Positions 37,734 through 50,600 of a stretch of DNA of 64,000 bases are shown here, in pieces (within the stretch, counting starts at the first letter, position 1; the number at the start of each line of letters is the position of its first letter). The notes beneath the pieces are model-generated. The model had not been told where the DNA came from. It saw only the letters and a program-made list of their open reading frames with translations, and searched no databases. The stretch spans positions 10,358,186 through 10,422,185 of the forward strand of contig OX442317.1 of the NCBI GenBank assembly GCA_949358305.1, given 5' to 3'. The position numbers were made by a program, and so were the translations under genes. The stretch is from Strigamia acuminata (Eukaryota; Arthropoda; Chilopoda; Geophilomorpha; Linotaeniidae).

Positions 37734-40565
37734 CTTTAATTAATTGCAGTTGATGTTGAGCAATTACTGCAAAATGTTAACATTTTATTATTGACCTAAT
37801 ATTACAGCCAGTGTATTACTTGCTGTACAGCTCAGTTTGGAGCGCTGTTGCGAATGCTATTGTTACGTTGATGCTATTCTATCTAGTCTTTCAGCTAAGC
37901 TTACTTTGATCTGAATCTCGGGAGGTGCAAGCCTGGCAAGTTTTGTAATGATGGCCGGAGTTGATAAAGATGGAAATGTCTGCTTTCGGAGGAAATATCT
38001 TAATGTATATTCTACGCAACCTAACCTGACCTATCGTAAAAATGACCGAGAAGACTTTTCCCAATTACTATGCATTAAAGATAACATTAATTTGTTAATT
38101 GGTGAAAATTGCTTTTGAAATATAATTCAGTGTTAGCTATTTTTTTAACTTTTCTCTCACAAGAGAAATTAAAAGTTTTAGTTGCAAAGTTGCATTTGCC
38201 AACTTAACGGGAACGTGTTTCGAATTAATTCGAACAATACACTTCCAAACGAGTGTTTCGCAATGAGCTCCTATCGAAAAGTTAGAAAAATCGTTGACCC
38301 GCAACAAGGTTCACGGTAATTTTTGACGGCACAATTAAAATGACAATATAAACAAATTTATGCCATTTTTAATTGTTCCGAAGTTATTCAACGTGAACGC
38401 TTCAAAGCAAACAAACACTCTGGTCTGTATACGAGTAATCCACACCATCCATCCACCCCACAGCGCACACGGGCACCAACCAACAAGTTATAGTCATTGA
38501 AAACTCGAAAGAACGCCATTTTTCCTTTTCTCTTATAATTTTATTCGCGCCGACCATCTCCATAAATTTCTATGCACAGACCGATCCTTCACTCGTGCTT
38601 CTTCATGCTCATGCTCCTCGCACGCACTTTTCCTACATTTTCCTTTTCGCTGGATTAAGACTAAGACAATCAATCAGTTGTTCACACCAGTCGATTGCTC
38701 TTGCAGATGGCCAAGATGCTGCGGACGAATATTGTACACATTCTTAAGTGTTGTTGTTTTTTTTCCGTTACTTGTTTGTTGGGGAGAAATGAAGGGAAGC
38801 AATTTTTTGGTAATTATTTAACTCGAGATTTTGGGATTAGGAAAGAATGAGAGTGAAAGGAATCGGGGTCACAGCAGGGTGTGTAATGTTTTATAGAAAT
38901 CGATAGGGCTAATGCAAGAGTCAGCAAAAAAGTGGACAGAACAATGAGAGCGAGTAAGACTTTAAGAGAACCATTTGTAAAAGTGCAGTGTGATTTGATT
39001 GGTCATAACTTTGTGCTCTTTAAGTGGCACTCAATGACAAATTTTAGATTTTCAATGTTGTCATCAAAATAAGAATGGATTTTTGTGTCTTTTGTGCAAT
39101 CCAAGAATGGTGATAAAAATGAAATTTGCAAGGAAATGATTATCCAGCAATTTCCTTCAATTTCTTTTCTACGAAACCCAATAACACATAATTGGATGAC
39201 AATATTCTATATTGTATACTTATACTACGTTGGAATCATGTTATTTTAGTGTAATTTCTTCAGAAAATAAATTAACATTTTCACTGTTTTTCACATCATC
39301 TAAGCTGACTGATAATGCAATTGCAATATCTTTATCTTTTAGTCACTTGTGGTAATAAATTTAAAGTTTAAATTAAATTAAAGAATCCCCGCAGAATTGA
39401 CAGTTAGTGGGGCTCACCAAATGCTTTCAATTTATGCTGAAAGTGATCTCTAGAATTTCCAATAAGTCACATTCACTAAAAAATAAAAGATGTTTTTAGA
39501 TGTGCTTTACGTACACTGGACTACTACTAGTAAAACATGCAAAATTGCATTTAACAAATGCAAAAATTGCATCTTTCTAAGTGCACTTTAAAAGTGCGGC
39601 TCTAAGACAACTTTACACCTAATTATGTCTTAATTTTTTAGAGGAGCAAGATGAGGAAACAAATTGGAATTAATTCCAATACTCTCCGCAGTTGTGAGTG
39701 AGATAATTCAAAAATGATTGCATGAGAGCAGCCATAACCTACATACTTTTTCTCTTTGCCATTAGATTTCTGTTATTTACGACTCAATCATGAGACAATT
39801 CAGCTTTCAAGTTAGCTCTGCATTTTATTGTTTATAACATAGACGTTATAGATTTTTAGCTGTATTTTAGACTAATATTTGTTTTTATTGTTATTTATCA
39901 AAAACGATCAAGATTACATTTTTCTCCAATACAGCCTGCTTTTGAATTATGGTCATATCTGAAATGAAAATTTGAAAAGTAAATAAAAAAAAATTGAAAG
40001 AGGAAGGATCATGAAAGATAAAGAAAAAGAAAAAGAAAAAAAAAAAAAAAGAGGAAAAAAAAAAAAACAGGTTTCAAATTGGATAAGCTGAACCACTATG
40101 AAAGGAAAAATGGTGCAGACTTTTAAATTTTTTTTGCCTGTTTCCAGCAAACTGCAGCAAACAGAGATGTAGAAGTGTTTTTGGTAAATTTGCCCAACTG
40201 GTGATGATTGAGTAAGATTGATCACCAAAAATCCAATAGCCACTTAGGTGGAAATCAATATGAATTAACACTCACACTTTATTGGATTTCGGCAGTATTA
40301 AGACTTGAAGATTAATCAATCTTGTGATTCAAAATACCACAAAGAGGTTGGCCAAATGATTTCATCTGGAATTCCGCACTTAAGTTTGAAATTCTTGGAT
40401 TTTTATTTTTTTTTCTGCAAACCTGTGATCGTAGAAAGTGTTATGTTCGCTTCTCCGCATTGTTTGCTCGTCACCTTTTGATGTTTTGTGACTCTGTTTG
40501 ATTGACGGCGCCACCAGTCTGTCTTTTGGCATATTAAATCACTCGCTAGTTTACGTTGTACTAAA

Positions 40566-40754
40566 ATGGCTGTCTTTAATTTCGACTTTATTGCTGGAGA
40601 TGTTAGTTTAGTGGAAACACTAGGAAGTGAATTATTTTCTGAGACAAAATGGAAAAACTGTCATAGAAAAGGCATGTATCTCAGGATTAAAACATCCAGG
40701 TTCACCATAACTGAAATTTTCATTTGTGTAAAGGGGAAGTCAACTTTTCTATGA
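40566..40754 (+). CDS. Small ORF in a possible processed retrocopy
   Basis: ATG at 40566 sits in a good context (CTAAAATGG) and opens a 62-codon frame beginning MAVFNFDFIAGDVSLVETLG, then SELFSETKWKNCHRKGMYL, ending in TFL and TGA. About 215 bases after the stop is a genomic A23 run (40969-40991), preceded by ATTAAA at 40924. An intronless ORF plus 3' sequence plus A-tail looks like a retroposed mRNA. I do not recognise the protein, and no flanking target duplication was identified. Confidence 0.3.
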   Translation: MAVFNFDFIAGDVSLVETLGSELFSETKWKNCHRKGMYLRIKTSRFTITEIFICVKGKSTFL

Positions 40755-40968
40755 ATTTAAGGTATTAAATTTCTTCAGCAGCTTTTATGGGATTGCTTTT
40801 ATGTTTTTTTTTTTGTTATCTTTTTATTATTTGAGAATGAATTTATAATTTGTTGTGTTTATTTTTTGTCAGTATTGTGTTTCTAACTTTTTTGTTCTCT
40901 TTTAAGCTGCCTGCTTCATCCATTATTAAAAACTCAAATTTCAATTAGATGTGCTTTCATATTTATTT

Positions 40969-40991
40969 AAAAAAAAAAAAAAAAAAAAAAA
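40969..40991. repeat. A23 homopolymer, possible retroposon tail
   Basis: An uninterrupted A-run lies downstream of the ORF at 40566-40754. It could equally be a simple A-tract. Confidence 0.8.
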
Positions 40992-42695
40992 TTAAATACA
41001 TAAAAAATTCACTTGAAATGAAGTTGAACACTCATTAATAATAACAAATCTATATTGGCTTGCATAAGTTAGGTGACCCTAGAAATTTTATTTTCAAATG
41101 CTAACTTGCTGGTATATGTTGGCAATAAATTAAAAACACTTTAACAAATTGTTTGATTTTAAAGAGTGATTCTGCATGTACACGTAGCAAGCTGGCTTTA
41201 ATGTTGCACATTTGGTTTTCTATGAGATTTTCCATTCTGCAGTTGTATTTGCTGCATAAGAGAATTGGGCTTAAGACATTCACCCCTCTTGTGAATTTCA
41301 TGTTTCATTCATTTTTTAAAATTTTATATTGCCATAAAGCTGCGTGTGATGAAGACATGGTTAAGTTGCAAAACCTAAACCTTATTTCAATATGCTTTTA
41401 TGGCTGTAATAAATCACAAGTGTCATTTGTCAGACTTATATTTCCAATGGTTCATTTAGAAAGTTGAGTGATTTGGGGCTATGACAGTATGTAATCAGCT
41501 TTTCTTGTCATCTACTAATTAATGAAATTTTACATTTTTCAAAAATGCGTTAGTTGAAAAATACAACATTTATTTTTTCAACAGTCCATCCACAAGATCA
41601 AACCTGTTTGTTTAGGCATAACAAGGAAATGGATGCATCAAAACTTGTGAGTAACAACTGGCAGAGGTGATAAATATTCAGTTTGGTCATTGTTATCAAG
41701 TAAACTGGCGTGGTTGTCACTTGTTTGACTTTTGCCATTGTAGCAATAGTGATCTAGATATACTTATAGACACTTTCTCAATCGTGTTTAAAGAGACTAC
41801 AGCTGTTGGGCATAAATTAAGTAGTCACACCACAAATGGGGGTGAATAATTGATTGATCCAAAATTCTGCCTCAGATTTAAAATTTTTCATTTATCTTTC
41901 GCAAAGTTAAGATATTATACAAGTATATTTTTTTAAAATTGTACTTAGGTAAAAGTACTATCAACCTGTAAAATTTTACTTCCATTCACTTGCAAGTGAA
42001 TTTGTTGTCTTTTTTTACTTCTATCAAACTGAAGTGAACAACTACAGTAGTGATGGGGTGAATATTTTTTTTATTAACTTTATATCACCATTCGTGCAGA
42101 GACCCAAGGGTAACATTCAAGTGGCGGAATTAGGAAAGAAAAAGAAAATTCATTTTTTTCATGTTTTTAGAAAACTGTGTAGTTTTCACTTGTCAACTGA
42201 GCACAGCTTCTTCAAATCACTCACTGTATCTTTCACGACATGGGATTCGACTCATAAGTTCCCTTCGAGTCTAATACGCCTAACATCTATTGCATCCAGA
42301 GGCCTAACAGTGTACCTAATGCATTTTATATAATGTCTTTTTTTATTCTCTGGGTACTCTACTACGTATATACCTAGCAAGTTGAGTTTACATTCTGTAT
42401 AACTGAACATTAGTTTGCAAGTAGATATCCATGTTGTGGGCTTAGTTTTGTAAGATTTGCCTTTTCTAAACCAAGCATGAAGAAGAAAAGAATCCATACT
42501 TCAAATATCAGATTTGGAGGAAGACCTACAGTACCTCTACTTCCCACGTAAGAAAGCTCTGTTTATTTTATCAGTCCAAGGAACCTGCACTTTTTACATC
42601 GGGTGAATTTCTCCAGTTTGCCTCCCGGTATCTTGATGCTAAATTCAAACTGCGCAGAAGATTTCTAAAAACCCTATTCACTGAAAGAATCCACG

Positions 42696-43009
42696 AATTG
42701 TCATTGGACAGTGGGCACATTACTGCTGGCTTTTTCACGCTTCAGATAAGAATCCCAAAAACTTGTTCATTTTATTAAAAGAGGCCGCTGGCCGTATTAG
42801 ACGCTTCAGTGAAGAATCTCAAGAACTTGTTAATTTAATTTAAAGAGGGCGCGCATCATGTTAGAGCGCTCCTACTATCAATTAATTCACTTTGAGCTGA
42901 CACGTTTGTTGCCAAACTGCCATGTTGGTTGCCCAATGTGAACTTATTTTTTTATCGTCGGTTAGGATTTGCTGAGATGATGACCTGGTCATTTTAGTTG
43001 TATCAATAC
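42696..43009 (+). repeat. Dispersed repeat family A, copy in the large intron
   Basis: It begins AATTGTCATTGGACAGTGGG, has two units (AAAACTTGTTCATTTTATTA and GAACTTGTTAATTTAATTTA), then CAATTAATTCACTTTGAGC and GCCAAACTGCCATGTTGG, and ends at TTGTATCAATACA. Its 3' part aligns with the 35432 copy (GAGATGATGACCTGGTCATT versus GAAATGATCAACTGTTCATT). Confidence 0.78.
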
Positions 43010-43145
43010 ACTGGAGCAGTTTAGGCCTAGTATTGCGAAAATAGAATAAACAAACAAGAATAATTGCAATAGCAATTAATTGACAACAACAGTACATTAC
43101 CACAGTGCTGTTGTTTCTATTTCTTGTGTGCCGTATGCTCTATAA

Positions 43146-43665
43146 CAGCGTTTCTCAAACTGTGGAACGCGAGCTGATTTTTGGTGGGGTGCAACGACGT
43201 TCAATAAGTTTGTCCCCAAAATTTTCGTTCCCAATTTTTTTTTATTCAATTTTTTTTTTTAATTTTTGCCAATTTTATTTCCAATTCCAACTTACTGTCT
43301 GTAGTTGGTTGCAATACACCATAGGCTAGCAAAAGCTACACGATCCTCTAAAATCTTTACAAAAACCACATAAAAATCTCTCAAAATCTACAAAAATCTC
43401 TCAAAATCTACAAAAATCTCTCAAAATCTACAAAAACCTCCCAAAATTCTCCAAAAACCTACAAAAACCCGCCAAAACTCCCAAAAATGGAGGTTTGTAG
43501 CTATTGTAAATCCCCAAAGTGATGAATTTTGTAGGATGGAAAAATAGTTACAACCTATGTCGTAGTTCATTTTGAAAAAATTTAGTGCACCGATGATAAA
43601 GTGAGGCGCAGAAGATGGCCTCTCTTAAAAATGGGTCGCAATGCTAAAAAGTTTGAGAACCCGTG
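43146..43665 (+). mobile_element. hAT-like MITE family 1, longest copy with TSD
   Basis: The left end CAGCGTTTCTCAAACTGTGG and right end AGTTTGAGAACCCGTG form imperfect terminal inverted repeats. Perfect 8-bp duplications CTCTATAA flank the element (43138-43145 and 43666-43673), as hAT transposases produce. The interior contains a short tandem array of AAAATCTACAAAAATCTCTC units (about 43370-43440) and no transposase. Copies at 12122-12549 (inverted) and 37451-37733 share both ends. Confidence 0.95.
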
Positions 43666-44338
43666 CTCTATAATATCCATGTAAACCGCATCTGCAAAAT
43701 GTGATGGAGCAATTGAATACTTTTTTTCCATCCTCGTGCTAGGATTACACGACATTTCTCACAAGTCAGTTTAGTCTGTTCTGTTACATTATTCTGCAGA
43801 TTTTTTTAGCCCAGGGGTTGAATGCGAATAAATACGTAATGAATCTACCACCGAAGAATTTCAGAAGAAACACTGTTTGTTCAATGACTTCAAACGCTTT
43901 GACTATTAATTGAGAATGAAATATTAATTTGTGCACAAATTATGGTTGCATGTAGAATAAGAGGTTTCTTTGTTGTTAGATTTGATTATGATTCGCAGTG
44001 TTTACCAAGCACAGACAGACAGACACAGGTATGAAGTGGGAAAAGCAGAAAAAGATAATGAGTGATGGCGGGGATCAAGTTTATTTAACCTAACCCATGT
44101 GAAAAATCGATAGCGAGAACAAACAAATAAACAGCAGGAAATTGAGAAGGAGCTGCAAGAGTGATGCACTTTGCGAGGCTTCAAAAAGAGGCACTTGTTT
44201 GTTTCCGTCGAGATGAGTGTGGCAATTGAATTGCAACAAATTTATTACCCCGGTATAACAAATCACTCGATGAGATTTTTCTCGGTTCCACTCGGGGTCA
44301 TCCGACTGATAACGGAGTGCAGCGAACGAGTGCCGGGG

Positions 44339-44380
44339 TGGAGCGGGAGCGGGAGCGGGAGAGGAAGAGGGAGCGGGACG
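44339..44380. repeat. (GGGAGC)n-like purine tract
   Basis: GAGCGGGAGCGGGAGCGGGA followed by GAGGAAGAGGGAGCGGGACG. It is strongly strand-asymmetric and G-rich. Confidence 0.8.
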
Positions 44381-46193
44381 GGATGGTGGAGCGCCAGCCG
44401 GGATGGAGGAAGCATGAGATTTAATAACAATCTGCAGGCGCACTCCGCCAGCTGTTCCTTCTACCAGTCATTAAGTGCGCAAACGCACCTCTCTCTAGCT
44501 TTAACCTCGTTACAACGATGAACACGTGTTTAACACCACCTCTGACGCCACCATCTTGTTTTTACTGGCGCATTTTAATTAACCCTCGTTCCTCCGAGGT
44601 AAGGAACCAAAAACACAACATAACTTAAAGAAACATCAAACATCAACACAGGAAATGAAATGAACTGGTAATTAAGTAATTTTGACTGTTTATATCAAAC
44701 TAACAATCTAGTTCACTGGATTTTATTAAATGCCTTGCAAAATATACAACCAAAAATAGATTTTCTTTCGTTTTTTTCTGTGTTTTTCTGTGTTTTTTAA
44801 AGATAAGTAGAAACCAACAGTTAAATCTCATGAAATGTTGTAACAAACAGTACTAGTAGAATCCCACGCAAATCTCATAAAAATAAATCATGAGATTATA
44901 AATGAAAAAGAAACTATAGCATTGATTTAGAAGTATAGCAAACTTCACAGAAGACAGTGATACAAACTCCCATCAATAGTGATGGTGTGCTAACTGCTAA
45001 CTGTTAATCACTAGAAAGAAAAATTAACACTGTTAAACTAAAAAATATCTACCGGTACTAACTATTTATTTCATCTAACTTCAACTATGCTAATCTAAGT
45101 AAGTGCTAAAATACAAACTGTAAAACCAACGTCGTCTTTAAGAAATATCAATTTTCTAATTTTACTTAACATTTCTGTAGTATGCCTGGAAATCCATTAT
45201 TATGTTGCCTAAAATTACTGCCAGAAGGCGGTACTACGTTGATCCTGGTAAATCGTAGTTTTATTGAAACAAAAATCTTTGGTTTAATCAATCAAATTTC
45301 TACTTGAGATAGCTAAACACACACCAAGTCTTGTGTCAGGTGAACTTCATTTGCAATAGATTGACTCAACTCACATGATCCAATTTTATTAAATTAAATT
45401 GCAGTAGATATTTTTGGGAATGAAATGGTTTTAATTGTGCTGAATAAATACAAATGATTATTAGAAACACTTAACCCTACTTTACCATTGCCAAAACCAA
45501 AATAGAAATAACTTACTATTTCATTCAAATCAACTTAATAATAATAACGAAACTGACTAAATTAATCAAAATAATACTAAATAAAGTAGGCTATAATTTT
45601 AGAAACAAATTGATATTGAAATTGGTAAATCCTTCTGAAATCTGCCCGAATTCTTCTGAATCCTTCTGAATCTTTTGAAATCTTTGTGAATCTCTCTGAA
45701 TTCACCTGAATCCTAAGAATACAATGAAGATTCCAATTGTTTGACGCATTCTTTTCGATTGTCATACCCCCGAATCTAGGACTCTAGTAGAAACACAAGC
45801 TGACAGCTATTACCAGTCACAATATTAAATTAACGACAAATGTGCGAGTAATCATTAGGTTAGCTTCACGCAATGCTATGAAATGGACGGATAAATGAGT
45901 AAAATGCAACACATACGAGTACAGTGCCAGTTCATGACATTAGAACATTTGTGACCAGGGCTGAAGCAATCTGCCCGAAACAAAGGCGATTCCACGAATT
46001 CTTGGCTTGATTTTCATTTTTCATTCTTTTCTAGAACTACATTCAATGACATCCTTGTGTGATTTAGGTAATGTCTTTTCTAGTTGTCAGTGTGAGTACA
46101 ACGTTGGATCCTCTATAAAGTTGTCCTTCAGATCGCAAAAAAAGGAAGGTTATGTCAAATTCGATGTACAGTATACAGAGTACACTGTATCTA

Positions 46194-46731
46194 CAGTGGT
46201 GGAAAAAAGTTTGAGACCACTACAGGTTTTTTAGTTGTAAGTCAAATTTTGATGCCAATTCTTGCAGTTGTTACACCAAATTCTGCATTTGTTTCACCAC
46301 ATTCTAAAGCAATATACAGTACTACTCTTCTTCCATTTAGAGATGATATTAATGTTCTAATGTTTGAATTTCACCAAATTATGCACCTACCCATGCTAAG
46401 GACAACACCTAATAATCTAAAATATTTAGTTAATTTAATGACAAATAGGTTCATTATAGTTATTAGAACAAATAGGAAGCAAACCAAACATTAGAAATGA
46501 AAATTGGTTATATTTTTGATGATTTAGAGCACATGGTCTCAAACTTTTTTCCAGCATAAATGACATTTTTGAAACAATTTTTTTTATTTCTTAAATTTGA
46601 TTTGAGTTATTGTCTTATAATTTTAAACAATGCTTTATTGTCATGATATAAACCTGTAAATAAATTTTCAAGTCAAAATTTGACTTACAACTAAGAAACC
46701 TGTAGCGGTCTCAAACTTTTTTCCACCACTG
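46194..46731. mobile_element. Tc1/mariner-type MITE
   Basis: Terminal inverted repeats of about 59 bp (46194-46252 and 46673-46731) differ at only two positions. They begin CAGTGGTGGAAAAAAGTTTG followed by AGACC. TA dinucleotides flank both ends (46192-46193, 46732-46733). CAGTGGTGG with a TA target is the standard Tc1/mariner signature. At 538 bp with no transposase it is non-autonomous. Twelve further bases outside each end are also inverted (ACACTGTATCTA / TAGATACAGTGT), so the true end may be at about 46183/46742. Confidence 0.92.
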
Positions 46732-47628
46732 TAGATACAGTGTCGATTATCCCAACTAATTAGGAGGTGTTCCCATATGGTTCAAAAATATATTGCAGTA
46801 TATTGCAATGTATTAGAATGTATATTGAGTTTGACAATGCACGAGAAAATGTACTTTACAATAAATTTCGTAAAATATATGATGAAATGCATTTTACAAT
46901 AAAATTATTTGTCAAAATACATTTTACAAAATAAGTTTTAAAATGTATTTTCAAGTACTTTTGTTAGAGAATTGCAAATGCAAGTCAAAATATATTTTTT
47001 AAATAATTCTATTATTCATGCATTATTTAATGCATGAATAATATATTTAAATTCTGCAAAAAGTGCTGCATTTTGGAATGCATTTTGGAATGTATTAATT
47101 CTACAAATAAAAAATATATTGTAAAATATATGTTTGAATCGCATGAATTCATAAAACCGATTTGTTCACATAATCGGACATTAGAAGTTTATGTACATGC
47201 TTTACGAGCATTTTAGTTAACCGTAGAAAAGTATAATATTAAGTTACTACCCTAGTCAAAGTAAAAGTTAACAGTGATGGAAAACAACGGTAGCTCAGCC
47301 TCGACTCAGCGCACGTTGGCTGTGTCAACGTACAGTATGCCTGCACCACCATGTGTTAGCACCACGAAGCTGGGCCATGTGTCGGTTAACCGGTTGTTTG
47401 TTTAACTCTTTCAGTGCCGGGTATTTTTTGCATTCACAGTTCACACACTTTCTGTGTCAGGCACAGCGTATATTTATGGGTTTGAGTTGACAGTGAAGGG
47501 GTTAACAGCTTCTACTGTATACTGTTGTGTCCCAACAAATAAACTGTGCCTGTGACTCGTTGTTTGATTTTAATTTACCTTGCACATTGTTTACTCATGC
47601 TGATATTGTAAGCCTCAAATAATACAGG

Positions 47629-47656
47629 GGTTGTCAGGACAAAAATCCTGACAACC
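47629..47656. repeat. Perfect 11-bp hairpin
   Basis: GGTTGTCAGGA (47629-47639) and TCCTGACAACC (47646-47656) surround loop CAAAAA. Its function is unknown, and it could be a remnant of an inverted-repeat element. Confidence 0.8.
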
Positions 47657-50600
47657 AAATGATTCTAGAATAAACAACTCACTTGTCAGTCTTGACTCGA
47701 AATTCGTAGTAGTTACATTGCTTCCATGTCCCTCTGAAAAAGCATGGATTTAGAACCACACCAAATCCACAAGAGTACATAATTCATTTCATTCATCATG
47801 CAATTGCCCTTAACTACAGCACATAAGTTTGGATAACCCATATTCAACATTACTAGTATACCGTTCCCCGCCGGGCTGTATACTGTGTAGTCTTAGCGAT
47901 CATTTCGGGAAGAAAATGTGATGAACTTAAGAGCAACGTCAAGGTCAGCTTATTTTTATTGTTACAATAACACAACCAAATTGTAATTTTGGATAAGTTC
48001 CAAAATGGCCACCAATCTTAGCTAAGCTCGAAAAAAGAAATAAGTACAAATTGGCACTGCACAAATCACTCGTCTAAAGGACGATTAAGAAGGAGGTCAT
48101 TTCGAAATTATCGTCATTTTAGCCTCCTACGAGGAATTTAAGGATAATAAGTCACAGCGCGATAAGTCACCCCAGGATTTCTTGACAGGTCTGCTAAAAC
48201 TTCCTCCCAAGAGCATCCGTTCCCTTTGACCTCCAACCAATGTCAACTTCAGCCTAGGATCGCCACTCGCAGCGTGCACCGAAATTAACAAATCATTTTC
48301 CAAATGCTTGCCAAACTCAGAAATAATGCTAATATAATTAATAATTAACCCCCTCTCCATTTGAGCGAGATTTGGTGTCCTGTTTCCTGTTTTTTTATTT
48401 TTTTTATTTTGCCTTCCTTCGTTTTAAATTGCACTTTGATTATGCCGGTAGCGTTTCTCTTCCAGAACTTGTTCGGCGCTTTTCCTTAATCATAAAATCA
48501 AGAGAGAGTTAATTTTCTTGACCACAGAATCTTAGGAGTGTAATTGCAAATTGCCAGTGCGAAATAGTGTTTACGTTTTTATTGCACAACATAAATAAAT
48601 AAACTGTACGGGAGGGAAAACCTTTTAGATTTAGACTGATTGTACAATTCGAGTGTAAATTAATGACTTCCCCGCTGTATTTATGTCTCTATTGGGAGGT
48701 TTTACTTCTTGTAAAGAACATTGTAAAATGTAAAAGCAGATTCGTTGGAATTGGGAGTCACAGGCCACCACGGCAGACACAGCACAGTGTGTGTAATTGC
48801 TTCGTGCGTCGTGAATTGGTGTAAGCCAGAGTTGGGTGAAGGCACGAGGCAGCTTTTAGCCGGCCTGATTGACTTGACTGTGAATACCGAAGTAAACATT
48901 TGCTGCATTATTCATCCAACAGCTTGCGTACGCATTGTTGATGTTTTATTCTCTCTGTTTTATTGCTGCGTTATTCGATTACAAGAATGCACCGAAAGCT
49001 TCTCTTTAAAACTTTTGTGCAACAATTGTGCATGCAACAATGATTTGCCGCTTCGTTTTTCTTTGATGCATTTAGCAAATTTATCTTTGTCGTCAGTAGG
49101 ACTTTTCATGTTATTCAATTTTGTTGTAACAAGGTTTGTGCGAATTAGATGATATGCCATTGTTGACAAAAACTGCAGCCAGCCTTGTGTGAGTGTCTAA
49201 TGAGCCGGGTTAGAAAGGACGGAGCTCAATGACCGCTCCTGGCACCGGGTGCACTTTTTTTGCCATCTTAAAGCACAACTACTTGTATTCTTTCTCGAGT
49301 GTTGACCGTAAAATAAGCGCCACTGTTTTTTTCTTCTTTCTTTCGAATCGGCACAGGTGCATTATTTGAATTTACTCATTTACAGCCACCGAATTGCTTA
49401 ATAAAAATTGATTAAAAAAATGTAAATTAAAGCAGCAGGTGGCGCTGCAAAGAATCTTTCGCCATCTGGTGGTGCGTGCCACGTGCAGCTGCAGCTAAAG
49501 CAAACCATTACCTATTACGGTAGGTACCTTTAAATTTAAAGTTGAAATACGCTCGACTGTGGGAGCCGAGAAGAGAAACTCAACTCGTTTCAGTTCGATT
49601 TCTATTCGCTTTGTTTATTTGAGTAATGCAAACAAGTCGTTGCTTTTCTTTTCCAGTATAAGGGAAACAAAAGCTTACGGTTAATGGAAACTCAACTGCA
49701 GTCTGTTATTTAAAAAAAGGACCCGTTTTCTTTGTTGCAGTGCCAAAGAAGCAATTGATTTTTTTAAAATCTATCTTTAAGAATAATGTGTTCCAATCGT
49801 TTTGATATAAGATGTAAATGGATATAGTTTCGGACGAAGGTCAAGAAGCAGCCATTGATAAGTTAAAAATTAACATAAGTGATTTTAATAACGTGAAAGT
49901 ACAAGGGGGCGCTCGTGTAAGCGAGCGCGTCATAAAATAACGTAAAAACAAAATTGAGTTGGAACACTCCAAAGAATTTCAATCTTTTTTTGAAATCTGT
50001 TACGGTATTTTAAAAATTAAGAATGGTTCAAAATGGCTGTTGTAACCGACCTTTTTTTAAAGGCGATATCAAGTGTTGCAATCAAGTCATCAGAGGTGAG
50101 GGAGTGAGTATGTGTTATTTCAATTTATCGGGTTAATTCAATTGTTTGTCTTATTTCAATTTACCGTGTTATTTTTTTTATGGAAAAATAACGGGATTTT
50201 CTTTCTGAAATTTCATGTAAGCTTATTTTCATTAAACATCGTAACAAACAGCAAAATAGATAATAGATTCAAAAAATGTTCGGCTTTGGGTCAAAAATGA
50301 CTCGGGTTGGGTGAGTAGGGGATTTTTGTTTAGGTTGGTACAGCTAGGGTTAAACAAAATAGGAACATTTTACATTAGCGACCATAAGATAAAACAAGAT
50401 TAATCATTATATAATCGAGATTTGTGGTAACCGGATGCCAATATCAGATTTTCAAGCAATTTTATTGTTATACAAGTAGCATCTAAAATCTAGACTCTAG
50501 TACTGTATTTTGTTGTATGTATGCTGCCCTAGCAAAATAAAAGAAGTAAATAATTCAAGGGCGGAATGGAAAATTGGCGGTAACCATATTTCTCGGAGAC

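Noticed and set aside
48745-49152. Longest open frame in the window (135 codons, + strand)
   Set aside because: Several unrelated frames of 120-133 codons occur on both strands, so this length is within chance. No family motif or splice context was recognised, and it lies inside the large intron.
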